From IMG/VR virus record IMGVR_UViG_3300021168_000078, positions 1-27,101 of that record: a stretch of DNA of 27,101 bases; one strand, given 5' to 3'. This document shows, one piece after another, positions 23,476 to 27,101 of the stretch. The notes beneath the pieces were generated by a model. The model saw only the letters and a list, made by a program, of their open reading frames with translations. It was not told where the DNA came from and did not search any database. Position numbers and translations under genes: made by a program. Numbering within the stretch: position 1 is the stretch's first letter; every line of letters begins with the position of its first letter. The DNA is from a virus.

Positions 23476-23491
23476 GGTCGCGGAGGGCTGA
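23342..23491 (+). CDS. Lys-rich small basic protein overlapping the integrase 3' end (49 aa)
   Basis: The GTG at 23342 has an excellent ribosome site, AAAAAGGAGG (23325-23334), seven bases upstream. The frame differs from the integrase and runs to TGA 23489-23491, which abuts the next gene. The N-terminal half is strongly basic (VKRKKGKTGNPAKKKKPGKK), resembling histone H1-like or nucleic-acid-binding tails. The C-terminal half is acidic (EPPDADRVDAHILAGEDAEV). It has no folded domain that I recognise. It may bind DNA or RNA; the alternative is that only the integrase frame is used. Confidence 0.55.
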   Translation: MKRKKGKTGNPAKKKKPGKKKPAARKEPPDADRVDAHILAGEDAEVAEG

Positions 23492-23755
23492 GTGGCGAAG
23501 TGGGTCAGTTTCAATCTCGAGGAGCGCCGGCGTGGCGCGAGGACCGACGTGTGGCACGTCTGGAATCTGCGAAATCCGCCGTCGCATCTCGGGGTTGTGA
23601 AGTGGTGGACGCCGTGGCGCCGGTACTGTTTTTTCGCCGAGGCGCTCACGGTCTTCGAACAGGACTGTCTGCGGGATCTCGCGCAGTTCGTCGAGCAGCA
23701 GACGGTGCAGCACCGGAAGGGCAAGCGGGCATTCCCGCCGGAAGTGCCGGCATGA
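23492..23755 (+). CDS. Small conserved phage protein (87 aa)
   Basis: The GTG at 23492 directly follows the preceding stop, and its own TGA overlaps the next ATG. The sequence is Trp- and Arg-rich: 'DVWHVWNLRNPPSHLGVVKW', 'WTPWRRYCFFAEALTVFEQD', 'CLRDLAQFVEQQT'. I recall a W-GRWRKYAFFP...VFEQDCLRDIA pattern in small uncharacterised phage proteins, so it is very likely a real gene. The function is unknown. Confidence 0.75.
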   Translation: MAKWVSFNLEERRRGARTDVWHVWNLRNPPSHLGVVKWWTPWRRYCFFAEALTVFEQDCLRDLAQFVEQQTVQHRKGKRAFPPEVPA

Positions 23756-24594
23756 GGGCCGGTTGGGCAAAACCGAAAAAGTGGAAGGCGAAAGATGAAG
23801 CGTACCTGCGTCGATTCTACGCTCGGTTCCCGCTCGACCGGCTCGCGAGGGCCCTCCGACGAACGCCAACGTCGGTGAAGTCCCGAGCGAGCAAGCTGCA
23901 CCTGGACAAGGGCTACAAGCATCGTTTCACGCCGGAGGAAGATGCTCTCATTCGAAGGCTGTACCCGGAACGAGTGACGAAAGATATCGCGAAAGCTCTG
24001 CGGCTGCCGGTCTACTGCATCTACAACCGCGCGCGGCGGCTCGGTCTGAAGAAAGGCGCGGAGCTCATGAGCACGCTGCGCGCGATGTGGAAACAAAAAC
24101 TGCTCGAGAGCGGCGCCGCGTTTCGATTCCGGCCCGGGCTGGTGCCGGCGAACAAGGGACTGCGCCGACCAGGCTATTCAATCGGACGCGGACGGATGCG
24201 CGAGACGCAGTTCAAGAAAGGCCAGCGTTCGCGAAACTACCTGCCCGTCGGAACGATAAGGCCGGATGCAGACGGCTACCTGCGGAAGAAAATCGCGGAC
24301 GGCCCGGGCGGGTTCGGCGCTCCGAAGGTGTGGGAGCTGATACACCGGCGAACGTGGATCGACGCGAACGGTCCCGTGCCGGCGGGGCACGCGGTCGTGT
24401 TCAGGGATTGCAACAAACGAAACTGCGCGCTCGAGAACCTGGAGCTGATCACACGGCGGGAGCTGCGGATCAGGAACAGCATCCACCGGATGTATCCGAG
24501 GGAACTGGCGTCGACGATCCTCGAGGCCGGCGTGCTCAAGAGGCGAATACGGGAGGCGGAGCGTGGCAAAAAACAAAATCGCAGATCTTCGTGA
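23752..24594 (+). CDS. HNH endonuclease with two N-terminal HTH/SANT-like repeats (280 aa)
   Basis: The ATG at 23752 overlaps the upstream stop (ATGA). Residues ~10-52 and ~57-100 are two similar modules (WKAKDEAYLRRFYARFPLDR with TPTSVKSRASKL; FTPEEDALIRRLYPERVTKD with LPVYCIYNRARRLGL). They look like tandem Myb/SANT or sigma-type DNA-binding helices. The C-terminal half carries an HNH_3-type nuclease: H198 in 'VWELIHRRTW', H213 in 'VPAGHAVVF', and 'NCALENLELITR' with N224 and N229. The layout resembles phage-encoded homing or packaging-associated HNH enzymes. It is embedded in an operon of small genes with no intron evident. Confidence 0.85.
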   Translation: MRAGWAKPKKWKAKDEAYLRRFYARFPLDRLARALRRTPTSVKSRASKLHLDKGYKHRFTPEEDALIRRLYPERVTKDIAKALRLPVYCIYNRARRLGLKKGAELMSTLRAMWKQKLLESGAAFRFRPGLVPANKGLRRPGYSIGRGRMRETQFKKGQRSRNYLPVGTIRPDADGYLRKKIADGPGGFGAPKVWELIHRRTWIDANGPVPAGHAVVFRDCNKRNCALENLELITRRELRIRNSIHRMYPRELASTILEAGVLKRRIREAERGKKQNRRSS

Positions 24595-24865
24595 TCATCT
24601 CTTCGAAACGCTCGAAGCGCTGAAAGACCCGGACAAACCGATGGACGTCAAGCGCGCGCAGGCGATCAGCTCGGTCGCGCAAGCCATCATCGGCTCGGCG
24701 AAATTGGAAGTGCAGTACCTGAAGTTAATGCAGGACGAAGACGGCAGGACTGGCAGCAGCGAGTTCCTGGCGCCTGCGACGAATGGCAAGCACCTCACTG
24801 CACCCGAGCCAGCTCCGAAGGGACTCTCGACAGGGAAAGTCATTGGCGGAGGGAAAGCGGCGTGA
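24563..24865 (+). CDS. Small conserved phage protein after HNH (100 aa)
   Basis: The GTG at 24563 lies inside the HNH gene's 3' end (32-nt overlap) with GGAGGCGGAG just upstream. The product begins MAKNKIADLRDHLFETLEAL and continues 'DKPMDVKRAQAISSVAQAII' and GSAKLEVQYLKLMQ. I recall this LRDHLF-TLE-L-D--PMD--RA-AI--VAQ-II pattern from small uncharacterised phage proteins, often near HNH genes. It is helical in the first 65 residues, then a flexible Pro/Gly tail. The function is unknown. Confidence 0.75.
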   Translation: MAKNKIADLRDHLFETLEALKDPDKPMDVKRAQAISSVAQAIIGSAKLEVQYLKLMQDEDGRTGSSEFLAPATNGKHLTAPEPAPKGLSTGKVIGGGKAA

Positions 24866-25092
24866 TCTACAACATCGCCAACGTGAAGATGACGCCGCCG
24901 TCGACGCGCACATCACCGTGGGGGTTCCAGTCACTCGGAGAAGCGCGGACGTTCGCGGTGATTTCGTACCGGCCGATCTGGGCGGTGTGCGCCTTCGATC
25001 CGAATCTCTACCACGTATTTCCAGGCGGCCGCTGCGAGAGCTATCCGCCAGAGATCCGGGACAAGTGGGCGGCCGAGAAGGTGCCGGCATGA
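24862..25092 (+). CDS. Small hypothetical protein (76 aa)
   Basis: The GTG at 24862 overlaps the upstream stop (GTGA). The sequence (MIYNIANVKMTPPSTRTSPW, then GEARTFAVISYRPIWAVCAF) is mixed alpha-beta with many Trp/Tyr and no recognised motif. GC-ending codons dominate as in neighbouring genes, which supports coding. It is the last clear + strand gene before the minus-strand gene that ends three bases beyond it. Confidence 0.65.
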   Translation: MIYNIANVKMTPPSTRTSPWGFQSLGEARTFAVISYRPIWAVCAFDPNLYHVFPGGRCESYPPEIRDKWAAEKVPA

Positions 25093-25094
25093 GT

Positions 25095-25355
25095 CTACTT
25101 CCAGGGATTCGGCGGCGCACTGGCCTGCAGGCGGAGTTCCTTGATGCACTCTTCGATTGGTCGACCGCTGGCGCGGGCCATTCTGTCGGCTGCGTAAAGC
25201 TGTTCCGGCGAATCGCCAAGAAGATCTGCCGGGAACGCGGGGCCGCATGGGGTCGAGGTCCAGATGACCTTCGACGGGAGCGGAGTGCACCGCGGCATGT
25301 CCTCGAAGAACTCCGTTTGCTCGGGCGTTTCGCCGGGACGTTTTTCGTTTTCCAT
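25095..25355 (-). CDS. Probable minus-strand small gene (86 aa)
   Basis: Read on the minus strand, ATG at 25355-25353 gives MENEKRPGETPEQTEFFEDM... ending 'CIKELRLQASAPPNPWK'. The stop (25097-25095) is tail to tail with the TGA of the upstream operon at 25092. I count about 72% G/C at third codon positions, closer to neighbouring genes than the competing + frame (25089-25424, about 61%). The middle, 'SPEQLYAADRMARASGRPIE', looks like folded helices. Against it: there is no good ribosome site, and the whole window is otherwise + strand. A GTG at 25406 would extend it by 17 residues. The family is not recognised. Confidence 0.45.
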   Translation of the reverse strand: MENEKRPGETPEQTEFFEDMPRCTPLPSKVIWTSTPCGPAFPADLLGDSPEQLYAADRMARASGRPIEECIKELRLQASAPPNPWK

Positions 25356-25420
25356 GCACGGAGCGTGCCAGAAATTTTCGCGGAAAGCGAGATTTATCCG
25401 TGGCACCAGACGGCACTCGA

Positions 25421-25449
25421 TTGACGCGGAATTTTCGCTGTCTGTAACG
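25421..25449 (+). promoter_or_regulatory. Putative + strand promoter for the right-hand genes
   Basis: TTGACG (25421-25426), a 16-nt spacer and TGTAAC (25443-25448), followed by G, lie upstream of the gene at 25524. The arrangement matches the element at 18539-18567. The 100-bp gap to 25524 would be its leader; the minus-strand gene would start divergently from the same region. Confidence 0.4.
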
Positions 25450-25523
25450 CGGTGAGGGTGTGCGGTTTAGGTAGTGGCATTTGCTAACAAAAGGACTGCG
25501 TGTCCTGTGGTTTAGGAGGCCAA

Positions 25524-26297
25524 ATGGGGCTAGAACGTGAAGGCACGAAGCCGGAGAAGCCGGCAAATCTTATCCGTCCCGCGGGGGTCGCGGTACCTCC
25601 TCCTCCGGCTCCCACGCCGGCTCCTGGCGCGGTCAGCGTGGTTCCTGCGGGGTCTCGCTTTATATGCGCGTATTGCATGAAACCGTTGGCCATCGGCGCC
25701 GCGTGCGAGTGCGACGGCTGGAAGGCCGCAACCGCCAAACTGCAGGCGATGGCTGCAGGAAACGTGGCACCGGAACCCGCGAAGGAAGCCGGGCCTTGCG
25801 GGTACTGCGGCAAACCGCCTAGCTCACACTCCGGCGCGGAACTCTCGTGTCCGGGGTTCGAGACGCTCGGGCATGTTTACCTGGCGCCGGCGATCTCGCT
25901 CCCGCCGGTCGAAGTCTCGGCGATCGAGGAGTGGACTACGTGGGTTACGTGCGATGGCCTCCGCGCCCCTCACCTGTATTCGAGCTCTTGTTGCGGCGTG
26001 GTCAGGTCCGTGCCGGCGCCGGAAGAGCCGCGCGGGATCATGACCGCCTTGCGGGAGGTCGCGGATCTCCGCGGTTCTGTACCGCCGGTCATCGAGCGAT
26101 GGCTGGCTCTCGGAAAGGCCGGCGTGACCGTCTCGATCTGCTACGGGCCGGCGAAGCGCGGAGTCCTTGGCTTCTCGGTCGATGCGATGTCCGGCACTGG
26201 TCAGACTTTCGAGCAGCCGTTCGCTGCGGAATCCTTCGAGCACGCTGTCGCGATTGCCGAGCGAGAATCGCTCGCGCGTGGCTGGCTCGCGAACTGA
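25524..26297 (+). CDS. Zinc-ribbon-like protein of unknown function (257 aa)
   Basis: The ATG at 25524 with AGGAGG (25514-25519) is preferred to an in-frame GTG at 25500. After a Pro-rich linker (about 22-42) come two Cys clusters: C48-C51-C61-C63 ('CAYCMKPLAIGAACEC') and C92-C95 with C109 ('CGYCGKPPSSHSGAELSC'). Both look like small zinc-binding modules. The C-terminal ~120 residues are mixed alpha-beta and end in a helix (HAVAIAERESLARGWLAN). It may bind nucleic acid or act as a scaffold, but no enzyme motif is evident. It begins a + strand operon with two more genes. Confidence 0.7.
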   Translation: MGLEREGTKPEKPANLIRPAGVAVPPPPAPTPAPGAVSVVPAGSRFICAYCMKPLAIGAACECDGWKAATAKLQAMAAGNVAPEPAKEAGPCGYCGKPPSSHSGAELSCPGFETLGHVYLAPAISLPPVEVSAIEEWTTWVTCDGLRAPHLYSSSCCGVVRSVPAPEEPRGIMTALREVADLRGSVPPVIERWLALGKAGVTVSICYGPAKRGVLGFSVDAMSGTGQTFEQPFAAESFEHAVAIAERESLARGWLAN

Positions 26298-26312
26298 GGA
26301 GGCGGAGATGAA
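26297..26312 (+). other. Repeated ribosome-site cassette, copy 1
   Basis: AGGAGGCGGAGATGAA at 26297-26312 is identical to 26604-26619. In both, the first A is the last base of the preceding stop codon and the cassette supplies the ribosome site and ATG of the next gene. It tightly couples consecutive genes. Confidence 0.7.
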
Positions 26313-26604
26313 ATCGATTTCACCAGTCGTTCCAGCGTTCCAGCACCTGGAGATCGTGCTCGCGAAAGACCAGCCGGAGTACGCGCCGCTGCCGGCGCTT
26401 CCGGTCGACGACGGACAAAAAATCATCACGCGCTGGCGGTTCTCCTGGCGTGAACGGCTGCAGGTGCTCTTCCGCGGCGATCTGTACTTGTGGATCTGGA
26501 CGTTCCGCCGGGCGGTCCAGCCGGTCGCTCTGGAAGTTCAGAGGCCGGACGTTGCGGAGATCCATGGCGTCGTCGGTTCCGGCGCCGATAAGAACGTCAA
26601 CTAA
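26308..26604 (+). CDS. Small conserved phage protein (98 aa)
   Basis: ATG 26308 follows an AGGAGGCGGAG leader that begins within the previous stop codon. The sequence contains 'IITRWRFSWRERLQVLFRGD' then LYLWIWTFRRAVQPVALEVQ. I recognise this W-RLS--ERL-VLF-G---L---TFG-P-QP pattern as a widespread small uncharacterised phage protein. The N-terminal part (HLEIVLAKDQPEYAPLPALP) is acidic and extended. The function is unknown. Confidence 0.75.
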   Translation: MKSISPVVPAFQHLEIVLAKDQPEYAPLPALPVDDGQKIITRWRFSWRERLQVLFRGDLYLWIWTFRRAVQPVALEVQRPDVAEIHGVVGSGADKNVN

Positions 26605-26619
26605 GGAGGCGGAGATGAA
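26604..26619 (+). other. Repeated ribosome-site cassette, copy 2
   Basis: This is the second perfect copy of the 16-nt stop-to-start cassette, here joining the 98-residue gene to the partial gene at 26615. Confidence 0.7.
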
Positions 26620-27101
26620 CTACCAGGTGATCGAAGAACGGTGGAAGCAGATCCAGGAGCTCTCACTAAAGTACGGTTCTCATCAACCGGACTCGCAATT
26701 CTGCGTGATGGAGGCGGTGGCCTACGTCGCCGGCGAGCCGTGGTCCGATCATCCGCGGTGCGCCTGCCCGATCATTTCCGCCTTTCTGCGTAACTGGAAC
26801 GACCGGCTTCCGAGCGACGCGGACCGCGACCGTCTCCTGAAGCCGCTCGTGCCGCGGCTCGTCGGAACGTTCAATCCATCCGCTGAAGTAAAGCGCGTGA
26901 TCATGGTCGGAGACTGGACGGTCCGCACTGTCGTGCCCGAGCTCCTACGGGTTTTCGAAAATGAAAAAGCAGCCGACGAACTGGCGAACCTACCTGAAAT
27001 CACAACTGCCAAGCAGTTAGCGGAAGGTCTCGCCCTCGACCTCGACCTCGACCTCGCCCTCGCCCGCGACCTCGCCCTCGCCCGCGACCTCGCCCTGGCC
27101 C
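26615..27101 (+). CDS. Conserved hypothetical protein with Asp/Ala-Leu repeats, 3' truncated by window
   Basis: The ATG at 26615 opens a frame with no stop to the window end (162 codons). It begins MNYQVIEERWKQIQELSLKY and contains 'SQFCVMEAVAYVAGEPWSDH', then CACPIISAFLRNWNDRLPSD and 'LLKPLVPRLVGT'. I recall this MEA-AY-AGEPWSDHP-C--P-I--F--WND pattern from an uncharacterised family in phages and GC-rich bacteria. From residue ~139 the protein is a simple repeat (LALDLDLDLALARDLALARD) coded by hexanucleotides. Length and end of the repeat are unknown. No enzyme motif is recognised. Confidence 0.75.
   Translation, partial: MNYQVIEERWKQIQELSLKYGSHQPDSQFCVMEAVAYVAGEPWSDHPRCACPIISAFLRNWNDRLPSDADRDRLLKPLVPRLVGTFNPSAEVKRVIMVGDWTVRTVVPELLRVFENEKAADELANLPEITTAKQLAEGLALDLDLDLALARDLALARDLALA
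27029..27101 (+). repeat. Hexanucleotide tandem repeat (CTCGCC / CTCGAC / CGCGAC) in coding frame
   Basis: Consecutive 6-nt units from 27029 read CTCGCC, CTCGAC x3, CTCGCC x2, CGCGAC, CTCGCC x2, CGCGAC, CTCGCC, CTGGCC, then the window ends. An 18-nt higher-order unit appears twice. As units are 6 nt, expansion or contraction keeps the frame. Confidence 0.9.

Noticed and set aside
25089-25424. + strand ORF of 111 codons with ATGA overlap to the upstream gene
   Set aside because: Its third-position G/C (about 61% by my count) is lower than neighbouring genes and than the opposite frame (about 72%), and its sequence looks like an Arg-rich shadow. It remains the main alternative to the minus-strand gene.
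1-27101. CRISPR arrays, rRNA, tRNA or insertion sequences
   Set aside because: No regularly spaced short repeats, no RNA gene signatures and no transposase motifs were seen on reading both strands.

Overview
The window looks like a contiguous piece of a GC-rich temperate siphovirus or prophage. It runs from the late structural genes through lysis and into an integration/regulatory block. Nearly every gene is on the + strand and packed head to tail, mostly with ATGA or GTGA stop/start overlaps. No terminase, portal, capsid or replicative polymerase gene is visible, so the head module must lie to the left of base 1. The host cannot be named. A GH19-type endolysin and a coiled-coil membrane protein of spanin type suggest a diderm (Gram-negative-type) host with high GC, possibly an environmental bacterium. 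This is inference.

Layout. 1-2468: virion accessory proteins, starting with the 3' part of a tail-fibre-like protein that carries a perfect 127-bp repeat. 2484-11956: the tail module in canonical order: tail completion, tail tube, a lambda G/GT-type chaperone pair with a -1 slippery heptamer, a 903-residue tape measure, two related virion proteins, a distal tail protein and a DUF2163/BR0599-type protein. 11992-16223: a J-like tail-tip protein, then a tip/fibre protein with a chitobiase C-terminal-like domain. 16220-18443: lysis, with a helical protein, an XhlA-like holin candidate, a GH19 endolysin, two small membrane proteins and a spanin-like coiled-coil protein. 18444-18673: a non-coding, AT-richer segment with repeated ACGGTWCC words and a promoter-like element; a good place to look for attP or operators. 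18674-20447: a small ORF and a large serine recombinase.

20499-25092: small regulatory and lysogeny-type genes, including an HTH protein, a protein resembling phage 'replication terminator' proteins and its 250-residue neighbour, a complete tyrosine recombinase, a Lys-rich ORF overlapping the recombinase out of frame, an HNH endonuclease with two N-terminal DNA-binding repeats, and several small phage proteins. 25095-25355: a probable minus-strand gene, the only one here. 25524-27101: a Zn-ribbon-like protein, a small phage protein, and a gene running off the window whose visible 3' part is a hexanucleotide repeat coding Ala/Asp-Leu repeats.

The most unusual points are the co-residence of two intact but unrelated site-specific recombinases, the repeat-laden segment upstream of the serine recombinase, the overlapping Lys-rich frame at the integrase 3' end, the hexamer repeat at the right edge, and an in-frame ATG-TGA just before the tail-tip gene. 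I see no clear new defence or retroelement system.
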